From Muribaculaceae bacterium (lineage in GTDB: Bacteria; Bacteroidota; Bacteroidia; Bacteroidales; Muribaculaceae), in NCBI GenBank assembly GCA_017436845.1, contig JAFSCJ010000001.1:1-42736 (forward strand): a DNA stretch of 42,736 bases, written 5' to 3'. This document shows positions 17,640-26,765 of this stretch, in pieces (within the stretch, counting starts at the first letter, position 1; each line of letters opens with the position of its first letter). The notes beneath the pieces were generated by a model that saw only the letters and a list, made by a program, of their open reading frames with translations, was not told the DNA's origin and searched no databases. Made by a program: the position numbers and the translations under genes.

Positions 17640-18938
17640 ATGATTTGGAATCCCAATAAGGAGTGCATGAGTCGTGATGAGATGCATGCTCTTCAAAGCA
17701 AACGATTACAGAAATTAGTAACTTATGTTTATCACAATGTGCCATTCTATCGCAATAAAATGCAATCGATGGATATTGCTCCGGAGGATATCAAGAGAAT
17801 TGACGACATTGTGAAATTACCATTTACAACCAAACAGGATTTGCGAGATAATTATCCCTATGGATTGCAGGCGGCACCTCCGTCAGAGATTGTGCGTGTA
17901 CATGCTTCATCGGGTACAACCGGCAATCCCACGATTGTGGGTTACACTCGCAAGGATTTGGCTGTGTGGTCAGAGGTAATGGCTCGTTGTTTGACGGCCT
18001 ATGGTATCACGCGTGATGACACATTCTCTGTGAGCTATGGTTATGGACTGTTTACCGGTGGGCTTGGAGCTCATTATGGTGTGGAAAATCTTGGTGCAAC
18101 AGTTATTCCTACATCAACCGGTAATACTGAAAAGCACATTCGTTTAATTCGCGATTTGAAGATTACGGGGATTGCATGTACACCATCCTATGCCTTATAT
18201 TTGGCTGAAACACTTGAAAAAATGGGATTGACCAAGGATGATATCAGTTTGCGCATTGGAGCATTCGGTGCTGAGCCTTGGACTGAAAATATGCGCAAGG
18301 AGATACAGGATCGCTTGGGCTTGAAAGGGTATAATCTTTATGGATTAAGTGAGATAATGGGTCCCGGAGTCTCTCATGAGTGCCAAGAGCAAAACGGCTC
18401 TCACATTTGCGAAGACCATTTTTATCCCGAAATTATTAATCCCGATACATTGGAACAATTGCCCTATGGAACGCAAGGCGAGTTGGTGTTTACTACATTG
18501 ACCAAAGAGGGTATGCCATTGTTGCGTTATCGCACAAAAGACTTGTGTACGTTGGAAACCGGTGAATGTGCTTGTGGTCGCACATCAGTGCGCATGGGAC
18601 GCATCGTTGGTCGTAGTGATGATATGCTCATTATACGTGGTATTAACGTGTTCCCATCGCAAGTTGAAAGTGTTATCCTTGAAATGCCTGAATTTGAGCC
18701 TCAATACATGCTGGTAGTCGACCGCGTGAACAATTTGGATACTTTGCAGGTTCAAGTAGAGGTGCGCAGGGATTTCTTCAGTGGCGATGTTGGTAGCATG
18801 TTGGCGATGAAGAAACGCTTGAGTGACAAACTTAAAAGCGTGTTGTCAATCAGTGCCGATGTGCGCTTGATGGAACCTAATAGCATTGAACGTAGTCAAG
18901 GTAAAGGAAAGCATGTGATTGATAAACGTATTTTGTAA
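17640..18938 (+). CDS. paaK: Phenylacetate-CoA ligase (arylacetate-CoA ligase)
   Basis: This AMP-forming acyl-CoA ligase of the PaaK type has 432 residues. The adenylate loop is VHASSGTTGNPTIVGYT, the GAFGAEPW motif and YNLYGLSEIMGPGV follow, and the hinge/C-terminal domain begins at GRSDDMLIIRGINVFP. The enzyme links phenylacetate, indoleacetate or hydroxyphenylacetate to CoA. Beside iorAB it can run in either direction: salvage of arylacetates for aromatic amino acid synthesis, or ATP-yielding release of arylacetate. No ring-oxidation (paaABCDE) genes are present. Confidence 0.93.
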   Translation: MIWNPNKECMSRDEMHALQSKRLQKLVTYVYHNVPFYRNKMQSMDIAPEDIKRIDDIVKLPFTTKQDLRDNYPYGLQAAPPSEIVRVHASSGTTGNPTIVGYTRKDLAVWSEVMARCLTAYGITRDDTFSVSYGYGLFTGGLGAHYGVENLGATVIPTSTGNTEKHIRLIRDLKITGIACTPSYALYLAETLEKMGLTKDDISLRIGAFGAEPWTENMRKEIQDRLGLKGYNLYGLSEIMGPGVSHECQEQNGSHICEDHFYPEIINPDTLEQLPYGTQGELVFTTLTKEGMPLLRYRTKDLCTLETGECACGRTSVRMGRIVGRSDDMLIIRGINVFPSQVESVILEMPEFEPQYMLVVDRVNNLDTLQVQVEVRRDFFSGDVGSMLAMKKRLSDKLKSVLSISADVRLMEPNSIERSQGKGKHVIDKRIL

Positions 18939-18955
18939 TTTAAAATAAACGTGAT

Positions 18956-19363
18956 ATGACTATTAAGCAATTATCAATTTTTCTTGAAAATAAGACAGGA
19001 CGAATCAATGACCTTACCAAGATATTGGGTAAATATGGCATAAATATGCATGCATTTAGCATGGCTGAAACAACCGATTTTGGCATTTTGCGTTTAATCG
19101 TCTCTGATGTGGAACGTGCTGTTGAGGTGTTGCGCGAAGAAAATTTTGCTGTAATGCTCACAGATGTTGTGTGTATCAGTTGCCCCAATGTAGCCGGCTC
19201 GCTCTCTGAAATACTTGAACATTTGGCTAAAAACGATATTTTTATTGAGTATATGTATGCGTTTGCCGAAGGTGATAAAGCAAATGTGGTTATTCACCCC
19301 AACGACCTTGAAAAGTGTGTTGCCGAGCTGAAAAAATGCGAGTGCAATATTAACTCCATCTAA
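18956..19363 (+). CDS. Tandem ACT-domain protein
   Basis: The 135-residue protein is essentially two ACT domains. The first begins IKQLSIFLENKTGRINDLTK and the second runs from about residue 70 (CISCPNVAGSLSEILEHLA). ACT domains bind amino acids and regulate enzymes. Proteins of this kind commonly follow iorAB/paaK operons in Bacteroidetes and archaea and are presumed sensors of aromatic amino acids. It is the last gene before the shared terminator. Confidence 0.88.
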   Translation: MTIKQLSIFLENKTGRINDLTKILGKYGINMHAFSMAETTDFGILRLIVSDVERAVEVLREENFAVMLTDVVCISCPNVAGSLSEILEHLAKNDIFIEYMYAFAEGDKANVVIHPNDLEKCVAELKKCECNINSI

Positions 19364-19383
19364 AAATAATTATCAATAACAGA

Positions 19384-19412
19384 ACGAAGGCGACTCATTG
19401 AGTCGCCTTCGT
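19384..19412. terminator. Bidirectional terminator between the aryl-oxoacid operon and glnA
   Basis: A 12-bp perfect stem, ACGAAGGCGACT (19384-19395) with AGTCGCCTTCGT (19401-19412), lies between convergent genes. Confidence 0.88.
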
Positions 19413-19435
19413 CGTATTTTATAATCAAGAGATTA

Positions 19436-20938
19436 TTATCCGCAGTGGAAATAACGGGTTACAAGTTTAAGCATTTCTTCTTGGTTGCCCTCAACCTCGC
19501 TACGTAGAGTCTTGTCGTTGTAAGAACGAAGTTTCTTGATGATGCCATCAATCATCGCAGGGCTGAACACATTATAGGCTTCAAACACTTTGCGTTGACG
19601 TTCAAGACAATCGGCCGATGCTTCACAACTATCGGGTAATTGAGCAAGACCTTTCAACTTATCTTCATGCTCTTTTTGGTGAATATTGACATTAACATAA
19701 GTCTTTTCAGCAATTTCCAAAGCATTGTCCAATTCAAAACCATAGCGACATGCAACAGCAAGACCGGCAATTAGTTGGTAAATGTCGGCAGACCCGTCTG
19801 GTGAACGCATTTCGACAGTTTGTTTTTGAGAAGTGTCGTAGTTGCTTGCGCTTTCAAGCGGATTGGCGATACGGCACATGTCTGATTTTGCTGCCCATCC
19901 AAGAGGAACACGCACGAGTACCGAGCGGTTGCGGTCGCCCCAACAGATATTTGTTGGCGCTTCTTGATGAGGAACAAGGCGGAAATAAGAAGTAGGGTTG
20001 GTGTTGCCAAATGCAGTGATTGAAGGTGCAAGCTCCATCATTCCGGCGATAGCACGACGAGCAGTTGAAGAAAGCACTCCGTTTTCGAGCATTTGATTTT
20101 GACCATCTTTCATAATGCGCATGTGAACGTGTAGCCCTGAGCCGGCTTTTCCCGCAGTGATTTTTGGCGCAAAAGTGATGTCGTAACCATGTTGATAAGC
20201 AAGGTTGCGAATAATCCATTTAGCAACCATGAGTTGATCAGCGGCATCTTCGGCATTAACAGGAAGGAACTCAATTTCGTTTTGTTCATAAATCATGCCA
20301 TCGATAGTGAAATTACCCACCTCTGAGTGGCCATATTTTATTTGTCCGCCTGCTTGAGCGATATATGCCATACATTGAGTGCGGAATTCGTTAAACTTAG
20401 CGTATGGAGCCGATTCGTGATATCCCTTTTGGTCAGTAGCGGCAAACATTTCATCATCGGGAGCAATTACATAATATTCCAACTCACCCATTGCTTGGAA
20501 TTGCATGCCGGTAACATTGTTAAACGCTTTGCAAGCCTTGCGCAATGTATTTTCAGGAGAACTTTCAAGAGGCTCGCCATCTTTGTTGAAATAAGAGCAA
20601 AGCATTGAAAGAGTAGGGATTTCGGCAAATGGATCAAGAAACGCAGTACTGAAACGTGGCAATACATAAAGGTCGCTACTGCCGGCTTCGATGAAAGGGA
20701 AGAGGCTTGAGCCATCAACACGTTCTCCACAGGTCAAAATAGCATCAAGATATGCCAAATTGTTGATTACAAAATTGAGCGTTTTTAGACGACCATCAGC
20801 AGCAGGATACATGAAATTCACCATCTGAATTTGATTTTCAGTAATGAACTTAATAATATCGGCCTTAGTGAATTCTTTACAAGGTTTACCCAAATAGCAC
20901 ACTACCTTATTTGGGTTTAAAGCTAATTCGTTATTCAT
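19436..20938 (-). CDS. glnA: Glutamine synthetase (type I-like)
   Basis: The enzyme makes glutamine from glutamate, ammonia and ATP. The 500-residue protein has the metal and substrate motifs GELEYYVI, KITAGKAGSGLHVHMRIM and NPTSYFRLVPHQEAPTNICW, plus RNRSVLVRVPLGW. I see no clear adenylylation loop of the enterobacterial type. It is a single-gene transcript facing the aryl-oxoacid operon. Since that operon contains an omega-amidase, a functional link through glutamine turnover is plausible. Its promoter shares an unusual upstream element with the non-coding RNA at 31233-31503. Confidence 0.92.
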   Translation of the reverse strand: MNNELALNPNKVVCYLGKPCKEFTKADIIKFITENQIQMVNFMYPAADGRLKTLNFVINNLAYLDAILTCGERVDGSSLFPFIEAGSSDLYVLPRFSTAFLDPFAEIPTLSMLCSYFNKDGEPLESSPENTLRKACKAFNNVTGMQFQAMGELEYYVIAPDDEMFAATDQKGYHESAPYAKFNEFRTQCMAYIAQAGGQIKYGHSEVGNFTIDGMIYEQNEIEFLPVNAEDAADQLMVAKWIIRNLAYQHGYDITFAPKITAGKAGSGLHVHMRIMKDGQNQMLENGVLSSTARRAIAGMMELAPSITAFGNTNPTSYFRLVPHQEAPTNICWGDRNRSVLVRVPLGWAAKSDMCRIANPLESASNYDTSQKQTVEMRSPDGSADIYQLIAGLAVACRYGFELDNALEIAEKTYVNVNIHQKEHEDKLKGLAQLPDSCEASADCLERQRKVFEAYNVFSPAMIDGIIKKLRSYNDKTLRSEVEGNQEEMLKLVTRYFHCG

Positions 20939-20975
20939 ATAGCTATAAATTTTATTATATATTATTTTTCTACTG

Positions 20976-20999
20976 CAAATATAATCAAAAATGTTATTG
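20976..20999 (-). promoter_or_regulatory. glnA promoter with CCAATAACATTTTT element
   Basis: On the minus strand the -7 box TATATTTG (20976-20983) is preceded by CAATAACATTTTTGAT. There is no normal -33 TTTG at the right distance. The same upstream element precedes the -7 box at 31509. Confidence 0.6.
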
Positions 21000-21063
21000 G
21001 GGAGTGTGGTATAGTGGAATATTTTTTAGGGGGGAAATGTGGGGCGGTGTGCAATAGTTTTTG

Positions 21064-21071
21064 TAACTTTG
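21064..21071 (+). promoter_or_regulatory. pepT -7 box
   Basis: TAACTTTG at 21064-21071 gives a leader of about 32 nt before the pepT ATG at 21110. Confidence 0.6.
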
Positions 21072-21109
21072 CATGTAGTAAATCTTAACCTGAATATTTT
21101 TACCGCATT

Positions 21110-22330
21110 ATGAATTTAGTTGACCGCTTTTTGGAATATGTCAAGTTTGACACTCAAAGTGATGAATTAACCAATCTCACTCCTTCGACTCCTGGACAAA
21201 TGGTATTTGCCGAACATCTCGAAAAGGAGTTGCATAAACTTGGCTTGAAGGATATCTCTCTTGACGATAATGGCTACTTGATGGCTACTCTTCCCGGTAA
21301 TATTGACCGCAAGGTGCCAACAGTGGGTTTTATCGCACACTTAGACACTTCCCCCGACATGAGCGGTCGGCATGTTTCTCCTCGCATCGTTAAGGCTTAC
21401 GATGGAACAGACATTACTCTCAATGCCGAAAAAGGTATAGTGTTGTCTCCATCGGAATTCCCTGAATTGCTTCACTACAAAGGTCAAGACTTGATTGTTA
21501 CCGATGGTAACACTCTGCTTGGTGCTGACGACAAGGCAGGTATTGCCGAAATCATAAGCGCGGTGGAATATCTCATGGCTCACCCCGAAATAAAGCATGG
21601 AGACATACGCATTGCGTTTAACCCTGATGAGGAGATAGGTCTCGGGGCACACAAGTTTGATGTTGAACGTTTCGGCGCTGACTGGGGTTACACTATGGAC
21701 GGCGGTGAAATAGGCGAGCTTGAATTTGAAAATTTCAATGCTGCGGTAGCAAAGGTTACTTTTACTGGGCGCAATGTGCATCCAGGATATGCTAAGCACA
21801 AGATGATTAACTCGTTGCGCGTTGCCAACCAATTTGCCATCATGCTCCCTCGCTGGGAAACTCCCGAACACACTGAGGGGTATGAAGGATTTTATCACTT
21901 GGTGGGTATAGAAGGGACTGTTGAAAAAACTGTATTGACCTATATCATTCGCGACCACGATCGAGATCGTTTTGAACGCCGCAAAAAAGAGTTTGAACAT
22001 CTTACCCGCAAGATAAACAAGGAATTCCCTGAATGTGCATCTCTTGAATTGAAGGACCAATATTACAACATGCGCGAGAAAATCGAGCCTGTGATGTATG
22101 TAATTGACATAGCAGAACAAGCGATGCGCAATGTTGAGGTTACACCAAAGGTTGTCCCTATTCGTGGTGGTACTGATGGGGCTCAATTGTCGTTCAAAGG
22201 ATTACCTTGTCCAAACATCTTTGCCGGGGGCTTGAATTTCCATGGTCGTTATGAGTTTGTTCCCATTCCATCGATGGAAAAAGCTATGCAAGTGATTGTT
22301 GAGATTGCTCGCCTTGTGGCAGAACGATAA
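21110..22330 (+). CDS. pepT: Peptidase T (tripeptide aminopeptidase)
   Basis: PepT is a cytosolic M20-family di-zinc peptidase that removes the N-terminal residue from tripeptides. The 406-residue length is standard. Metal and catalytic motifs are [12 protein letters not shown] (His and the catalytic Asp), [13 protein letters not shown] (bridging Asp), [13 protein letters not shown] (the catalytic Glu pair) and the late [20 protein letters not shown]. miaA follows after 23 bp on the same strand, so the two may be cotranscribed. Confidence 0.96.
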   Translation: MNLVDRFLEYVKFDTQSDELTNLTPSTPGQMVFAEHLEKELHKLGLKDISLDDNGYLMATLPGNIDRKVPTVGFIAHLDTSPDMSGRHVSPRIVKAYDGTDITLNAEKGIVLSPSEFPELLHYKGQDLIVTDGNTLLGADDKAGIAEIISAVEYLMAHPEIKHGDIRIAFNPDEEIGLGAHKFDVERFGADWGYTMDGGEIGELEFENFNAAVAKVTFTGRNVHPGYAKHKMINSLRVANQFAIMLPRWETPEHTEGYEGFYHLVGIEGTVEKTVLTYIIRDHDRDRFERRKKEFEHLTRKINKEFPECASLELKDQYYNMREKIEPVMYVIDIAEQAMRNVEVTPKVVPIRGGTDGAQLSFKGLPCPNIFAGGLNFHGRYEFVPIPSMEKAMQVIVEIARLVAER

Positions 22331-22353
22331 CTCCCATTAAAAATATTTACACG

Positions 22354-23265
22354 ATGTCTCAGCTCGCTATCGAGCCTACGCTGATTGTTATTACCGGGCC
22401 TACAGGCTCTGGTAAAACAGCATTGTCTATTGCATTGGCTCAAGAATTGGGATGCCATATACTTTCGGCCGACTCACGCCAATTATATCGCGACATTCCC
22501 ATAGGGACTGCTGCTCCTACTTCCGAAGAACTTGCGTCTGCTCCACATCATTTTGTAGGTACGCTTGCGTTGGAGGACTATTATAGTGCTGCACAATATG
22601 AGGAAGAAGCTCTCGCTTTGTTGCAGGAGTTGTGGACGTCGTCCCCCTATGCAGTGATGTGTGGTGGCTCAATGATGTATATCGATGCCGTTACTCGTGG
22701 AATTGACGAGTTACCTACGATAACACCTGAAATACGTCAACAAGCGATGTATATGTTTCATGAAGGTGGATTGCCTTTGCTCCAAGAGACTCTCAAGCGT
22801 ATTGACCCTGTTTATTATGAACAGGTGGATCTTAATAATCACAAACGTCTTGTCCATGCCATTGAGATAACATTACAAGCGGGTGTGCCTTATTCATCAT
22901 TGCGCACAGGGCAGGTGAAGCAGCGCCCGTTTCGCATTATCAAGGTAGCGCTGGACTATGATCGCGAGACATTATTTGACCGCATCAACCGAAGGGTTGA
23001 ACTCATGGTTGAAGCAGGGCTTGTCGATGAGGCTCGCCGAGTGTATCACTTGCGTCACCTCAATTCATTAAACACCGTTGGCTACAAAGAATTATTTGCC
23101 TATTTTGACGGCACAATGGACTATGAAACCGCTGTCGCCCGCATCGCAAAGAACACTCGCGTCTATGCAAAAAAACAGCTCACATGGATGAAGAAAGATG
23201 ACTCTATTCATCGCCTAAATCCTGCAACAGCCCTCCAAGACCTCCTTGCAATAATACAAGGATAA
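22354..23265 (+). CDS. miaA: tRNA dimethylallyltransferase
   Basis: MiaA adds a dimethylallyl group to A37 of tRNAs that read UNN codons. The 303-residue enzyme has the P-loop VITGPTGSGKTALSIAL, the catalytic/substrate loop LSADSRQLYRDIPIGTA and the late NTVGYKELFAYFDG. It ends with the family's KKQLTWMKKD. No start alternatives are needed: the first ATG after pepT gives the full length. Confidence 0.96.
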   Translation: MSQLAIEPTLIVITGPTGSGKTALSIALAQELGCHILSADSRQLYRDIPIGTAAPTSEELASAPHHFVGTLALEDYYSAAQYEEEALALLQELWTSSPYAVMCGGSMMYIDAVTRGIDELPTITPEIRQQAMYMFHEGGLPLLQETLKRIDPVYYEQVDLNNHKRLVHAIEITLQAGVPYSSLRTGQVKQRPFRIIKVALDYDRETLFDRINRRVELMVEAGLVDEARRVYHLRHLNSLNTVGYKELFAYFDGTMDYETAVARIAKNTRVYAKKQLTWMKKDDSIHRLNPATALQDLLAIIQG

Positions 23266-23270
23266 AAAAT

Positions 23271-23295
23271 ACGCCCGACAAAAAAAGTCGAGCGT
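23271..23295 (-). terminator. Terminator of the yjdM-type gene
   Basis: ACGCCCGAC (23271-23279) pairs with GTCGAGCGT (23287-23295) over 9 bp with one mismatch. On the minus strand it is followed by ATTTTTT, so it serves the gene ending at 23319. Confidence 0.55.
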
Positions 23296-23318
23296 GCACT
23301 AACCCATAAAACTTATGA

Positions 23319-23651
23319 TTATTTTTTGAGGAAGCAGGTTTTTAGAACGATGCTGCTACCTTCAATTTTGCAATCCACCTCTTCGGGGTTTTCAGTCAAG
23401 CGAATACTCTTTACCTTTGTTCCTCTCTTAATTACCATTGATGAACCTTTAACTTTAAGGTCTTTGATTACGGTAACTGCATCACCATCAAAAAGTTCTG
23501 TTCCATTGCTGTCTTTTGCAACTGCGTTTTCTTCAGTAGCTTCGCCTTCCTCTGCTGAGAATTCGTGAGCGCAGTCAGGGCAAACGTATAGAGAGCCGTC
23601 AAAATAAGTAAATTCGCTACCACACTTAGGGCATTTTGGAATATCTGTCAT
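23319..23651 (-). CDS. yjdM: Zinc-ribbon YjdM/PhnA-family protein
   Basis: The 110-residue protein starts with a zinc ribbon, IPKCPKCGSEFTYF then LYVCPDCAHEF (two CxxC knuckles). It ends with the PhnA domain, DGDAVTVIKDLKVKGSS and EVDCKIEGSSIVLKTCFLKK. It is named for a historical link to alkylphosphonate use, but the true function is unknown. A middle acidic insert (EEGEATEENA) is seen in relatives. Its promoter -7 box is at 23717-23724 (minus). Confidence 0.92.
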   Translation of the reverse strand: MTDIPKCPKCGSEFTYFDGSLYVCPDCAHEFSAEEGEATEENAVAKDSNGTELFDGDAVTVIKDLKVKGSSMVIKRGTKVKSIRLTENPEEVDCKIEGSSIVLKTCFLKK

Positions 23652-23716
23652 TTCTGATTAAAGGGACCATTTAGCTATTCACCTCGTTAAACTTGCTTTG
23701 CTGTTAAATCTCAATG

Positions 23717-23775
23717 CAAAGATAAGATTTAAACGTGGTTATTCAATATGCTCTGTGGATAAATTATTATCTTTG
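23717..23775. promoter_or_regulatory. Divergent promoters of yjdM and the MmcQ/YjbR gene
   Basis: TATCTTTG on the minus strand (23717-23724) drives yjdM. TATCTTTG on the plus strand (23768-23775) ends only five bases before the MmcQ/YjbR ATG, so that transcript would be nearly leaderless. Confidence 0.6.
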
Positions 23776-23780
23776 TTTTT

Positions 23781-24179
23781 ATGAATATTGAGGAGTGTAG
23801 AGAATATATATTGACGTTGCCGCTTGTAGAGGAATGTCAGCCGTTTGATGATGAGATTATCGTTTACAAGATAGGTGGGCGGTGGTTTGCTGTCGTGAGT
23901 CTGTCTCATCCTGAAGATGTATCAGTAAAATGCGATCCCGATAGAGCGATACTCCTACGTGATGAATTTTCAGCTATAACACCGGCATGGCATTTCAATA
24001 AAAAGCATTGGAACAATTTGCACATGATCATTCTACCCACAGAGGTAGTGAAAAGAGAAATCAAGCATTCTTATTTCACCGTAATTCGCAAAAATGTAAC
24101 CCCTAAAGCATTGCGGGAAGAAATATTGCATGTCGCTACCCAATCCGGTCTTAAAGACGATGCTGAGATATTAGATTAA
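23781..24179 (+). CDS. MmcQ/YjbR family protein
   Basis: The 132-residue protein has the CyaY-like fold signature of the MmcQ/YjbR family: CREYILTLPLVEECQPF, VYKIGGRWFAVVSL, SVKCDPDRAILLR and AWHFNKKHWNNL. Members are called DNA-binding on structural grounds; the role is unclear. The start is set by the family's standard N-terminus. It converges on rubrerythrin, with which it shares a terminator. Confidence 0.9.
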   Translation: MNIEECREYILTLPLVEECQPFDDEIIVYKIGGRWFAVVSLSHPEDVSVKCDPDRAILLRDEFSAITPAWHFNKKHWNNLHMIILPTEVVKREIKHSYFTVIRKNVTPKALREEILHVATQSGLKDDAEILD

Positions 24180-24190
24180 TGTATAATAAA

Positions 24191-24222
24191 AAAATGGTGC
24201 ACCCGAATGGATGCACCATTTT
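24191..24222. terminator. Bidirectional terminator between the MmcQ gene and rubrerythrin
   Basis: An 11-bp perfect stem, AAAATGGTGCA (24191-24201) with TGCACCATTTT (24212-24222), lies between convergent genes. Confidence 0.85.
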
Positions 24223-24243
24223 GCTATGCGATATACTATTAGA

Positions 24244-24786
24244 TTAGTAGTTGTTAGCGCGGATTTGGAAGTAAGCTTGTGGGTGCTTGCACACTGGGCA
24301 CATAGCAGGAGCCTTTTTACCAATAACGATGTGTCCGCAGTTAGAACATTCCCACACCATGTCACCGTCGCGAGAAAATACGAGTTCGCCTTCAACGTTA
24401 GCGAGCAATTTGCGATAGCGTTCTTCGTGTTCTTTTTCGATTTTGCCCACCATGTCAAACAAAGCAGCAATCTTAGTGAAACCTTCAGCGCGAGCTTCTT
24501 CAGCAAAACGAGCATACATGTCGGTCCATTCATAATTTTCTCCTGTTGCAGCGTCAAGAAGATTTACCGCAGTTTCAGGAATATAGTCGCCATGAAGAAG
24601 TTTAAACCAAATTTTAGCGTGTTCCTTTTCATTATTAGCTGTTTCTTCAAAGATGTTTGCAATTTGAACAAAACCTTCTTTGCGAGCTTTAGAAGCATAG
24701 TAAGTGTATTTGTTGCGAGCCATAGATTCGCCGGCAAATGCTTCTTGCAAATTTTTTTCTGTTTTAGAGCCTTTTAATTCTGCCAT
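24244..24786 (-). CDS. Rubrerythrin
   Basis: Rubrerythrin is an anaerobe's H2O2 reductase with a non-heme di-iron centre. The 180-residue protein has the four-helix ferritin-like domain with EXXH pairs ([39 protein letters not shown]). The C-terminal rubredoxin domain has [11 protein letters not shown] then [14 protein letters not shown], both CxxC knuckles intact. It is a single gene. With ahpCF, katA and dps it completes a peroxide-defence set typical of oxygen-tolerant anaerobic Bacteroidales. Confidence 0.95.
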   Translation of the reverse strand: MAELKGSKTEKNLQEAFAGESMARNKYTYYASKARKEGFVQIANIFEETANNEKEHAKIWFKLLHGDYIPETAVNLLDAATGENYEWTDMYARFAEEARAEGFTKIAALFDMVGKIEKEHEERYRKLLANVEGELVFSRDGDMVWECSNCGHIVIGKKAPAMCPVCKHPQAYFQIRANNY

Positions 24787-24813
24787 AGTTATACGTTTTA
24801 AATGTTACTGATT

Positions 24814-26076
24814 TTATGGTTGATAATAGATGGGAATACAACGCATGAGATATTCGCGTGCTTCTTCCCAAGGGATATAAATGCTATTTGAATTTGGTAC
24901 TAGTGTCACTGGAGTCTCGTTATGGTCGATGCGCACATAGTATTTTCCTTTTGAGGTCTTGAAAAGTACCATTTGAAGGTTGGCCGACATGGGTACCACA
25001 TTGAAGTCTTGCCAATTTTTGGCAACGGTGTCAAAATAGTTTGTCATGTAATAACACCCATTAAGGCGCATCAATGATAACAATGGCATCAAAGTTTCAG
25101 CATGACCGAAACGCAACATCGCCTTGAGTTGACTTTTGCCGTTGACAACATCGTCAGTTGTCTCAATGAGATTAGCGAGCAAAGGCGAAGCAATATCGGC
25201 AGGTATTGTAGAAACGGTTGATGCTGTGCGTTGTAGATATTGGCGCAGGTTGAAACATGACCACAAACGATTGTATTCGTCAGAGGTAAAATATTCCGAC
25301 GCGTCACATTGCACTTGCATTGCGCTCATTCCGGCGATAACATAATATTCTACCAATGCCAACGATTGAACATCAATATCATCGTAGGGATAATTTTTGC
25401 CAAGCACTCTTTGTAGTGGCTCGACAGGTATTGCTTGTAGCATGAAATCTTCATAAGGTTTCATCGCATTTTTGTCCTTACGAAATTCGAGGTATTCATT
25501 ATCGATGTCAAACGGACGCATCAAATAAGACATATTGCGACCTGATGAAGCTGAGATTTCAAGCTTGTTGTTCATGCGAGATAGCTGATAAGTGAATGAG
25601 TACATGCTCATCAAGCATCGAGGAGAATAAGATGAAATGGCTTTTATTTCACCATTGTTTAGGATCATGGGGAAGTTGCTATACATGCGAGCAGCCAATC
25701 CTCGTTGCTCTGCCATTCCAAGTGAGTCCAATGCTCCCCATTGGCCATTGCTTCGTTCTATGGCATGTTGTGTCAACGCCAACAATCGTTTGCCGAGAGG
25801 TGTGATGGAGCCAATAGAATCGGCATGCATCAAAGCGCGTTGCAATGTTATGCAATTGCTTGCCGATGCCGGAAAACGCGAGCCATGACGCCCTACATGG
25901 TTGATAAACACCGGGGTGAGCGTGTCGGGATAGTCATATGCTTGAGTAGGTCCCGGATACGGGCGCAAGCTACCTTGACATTCGTCATTGTTGAAATGTG
26001 TTGCCGTAGGGTCAACAGCATGAATAGCTATCGAAGCTACTAATGTTATTATCGATAAAAATAAAAATCGTCTCAT
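24814..26076 (-). CDS. Secreted histidine-acid phosphatase (MINPP/phytase-like)
   Basis: The 420-residue protein begins with a signal peptide (MRRFLFLSIITLVASIAIHA). The catalytic HVGRHGSRFPAS contains the RHGxR nucleophile and GHAETLMPLL gives the HAE proton-donor motif, as in histidine-acid phosphatases of the MINPP type known from gut Bacteroides. It probably acts in the periplasm or on the surface on inositol phosphates or other phosphomonoesters. The ATG at 26076 is preferred because an upstream ATG at 26103 would overlap the -7 box and put nine polar residues before the signal. Confidence 0.85.
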   Translation of the reverse strand: MRRFLFLSIITLVASIAIHAVDPTATHFNNDECQGSLRPYPGPTQAYDYPDTLTPVFINHVGRHGSRFPASASNCITLQRALMHADSIGSITPLGKRLLALTQHAIERSNGQWGALDSLGMAEQRGLAARMYSNFPMILNNGEIKAISSYSPRCLMSMYSFTYQLSRMNNKLEISASSGRNMSYLMRPFDIDNEYLEFRKDKNAMKPYEDFMLQAIPVEPLQRVLGKNYPYDDIDVQSLALVEYYVIAGMSAMQVQCDASEYFTSDEYNRLWSCFNLRQYLQRTASTVSTIPADIASPLLANLIETTDDVVNGKSQLKAMLRFGHAETLMPLLSLMRLNGCYYMTNYFDTVAKNWQDFNVVPMSANLQMVLFKTSKGKYYVRIDHNETPVTLVPNSNSIYIPWEEAREYLMRCIPIYYQP

Positions 26077-26100
26077 CTCGTTATTTTTATAATTAACATT

Positions 26101-26131
26101 CAAAATTAGTAAATGGAAATGTGTTTACAAA
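26101..26131 (-). promoter_or_regulatory. Promoter of the phosphatase gene
   Basis: On the minus strand, TTTG (26128-26131), a 19-nt spacer and TAATTTTG (26101-26108). It overlaps the first codons of the divergent TPR gene. Confidence 0.65.
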
Positions 26132-26388
26132 AAATAAACGAGTTAATTAGTCAAAATTGTATAGACGATGCGATAAAAGAGTTGAATGAATTCATTGGCA
26201 CCCATCCCGATAACGACGAGGCTTATTTCTTGCGAGGAAAAATGTATTGGCGCATAGGAGACAAGCGACAAGCTATGAACGACTATTGTCGTGCAGCAGA
26301 AATAAATCCTTCAAGCCCTGCAACACGCGCCCTTGAAAACGCCCAAGCCATCCAATCCTTCTTCAACCCCGACCTCCTCAACCCATAA
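26113..26388 (+). CDS. Small tetratricopeptide-repeat protein
   Basis: The 91-residue protein is made of TPR helices. The central unit reads DEAYFLRGKMYWRIGDKRQA, followed by MNDYCRAAEINPSSP, with the canonical W/G/Y/A and P positions. A degenerate repeat precedes it (IDDAIKELNEFIGTHPDN). There is no signal peptide, so it is probably a cytosolic protein-interaction module. It starts 36 bp from the divergent phosphatase gene and ends at a strong terminator. Confidence 0.82.
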   Translation: MEMCLQKINELISQNCIDDAIKELNEFIGTHPDNDEAYFLRGKMYWRIGDKRQAMNDYCRAAEINPSSPATRALENAQAIQSFFNPDLLNP

Positions 26389-26390
26389 AA

Positions 26391-26423
26391 AAATAAAGTG
26401 GATAAGTTTTATCCACTTTATTT
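26391..26423. terminator. Terminator after the TPR gene
   Basis: A 15-bp perfect stem, AAATAAAGTGGATAA (26391-26405) with TTATCCACTTTATTT (26409-26423), with T/A runs both sides. It probably also serves the minus-strand hepT remnant, whose end it overlaps. Confidence 0.85.
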
Positions 26424-26765
26424 TTCATACTCCAACAACAATCGCTCGACATCTTGCTTTAATATTGGAATATGTTTTATCACTAATCCCCATAAAAATT
26501 CAGATGTAACATTATCATAACTATATATAACTCGATTGCGTGTATTTATTATTTCTTTCGCGTTTGACAAATCAAAAGAAGGGTCTCGTTTTAAGATTCT
26601 ATTAATTGCCTCTCCCATTATTTCTACTTTTCATTCTACCGCACTGCGTCTTAAAAAATCTTTTTCAAATATTTCATATCGCATTGGATAATCAACAAAA
26701 TAACTATCCATTTCATTTATGGCATCAAGAACATCTTGTAGATATGTCAAAATATATTCATCCAT
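26418..26765 (-). pseudogene. HepT-like toxin (DUF86), inactivated
   Basis: One reading frame from ATG 26765 (MDEYILTYLQDVLDAI) to the stop at 26418 gives 115 codons and aligns as a HepT HEPN RNase. An in-frame TGA at 26631-26633 interrupts it between SAVE and KVEIMGEAINRI, where Trp (TGG) would fit. The HEPN active site R-X4-H is also lost: the motif reads RNRVIYSYD, with Tyr where His is expected. Its start overlaps the end of the ancestral mntA frame by eight bases, the usual layout of this toxin-antitoxin pair. It is almost certainly non-functional. Confidence 0.8.

Noticed and set aside
26631..26633. TGA in hepT as a recoded codon
   Set aside because: No recoding signal is seen, the gene has lost its catalytic His, and its partner gene is frameshifted, so decay explains it better.
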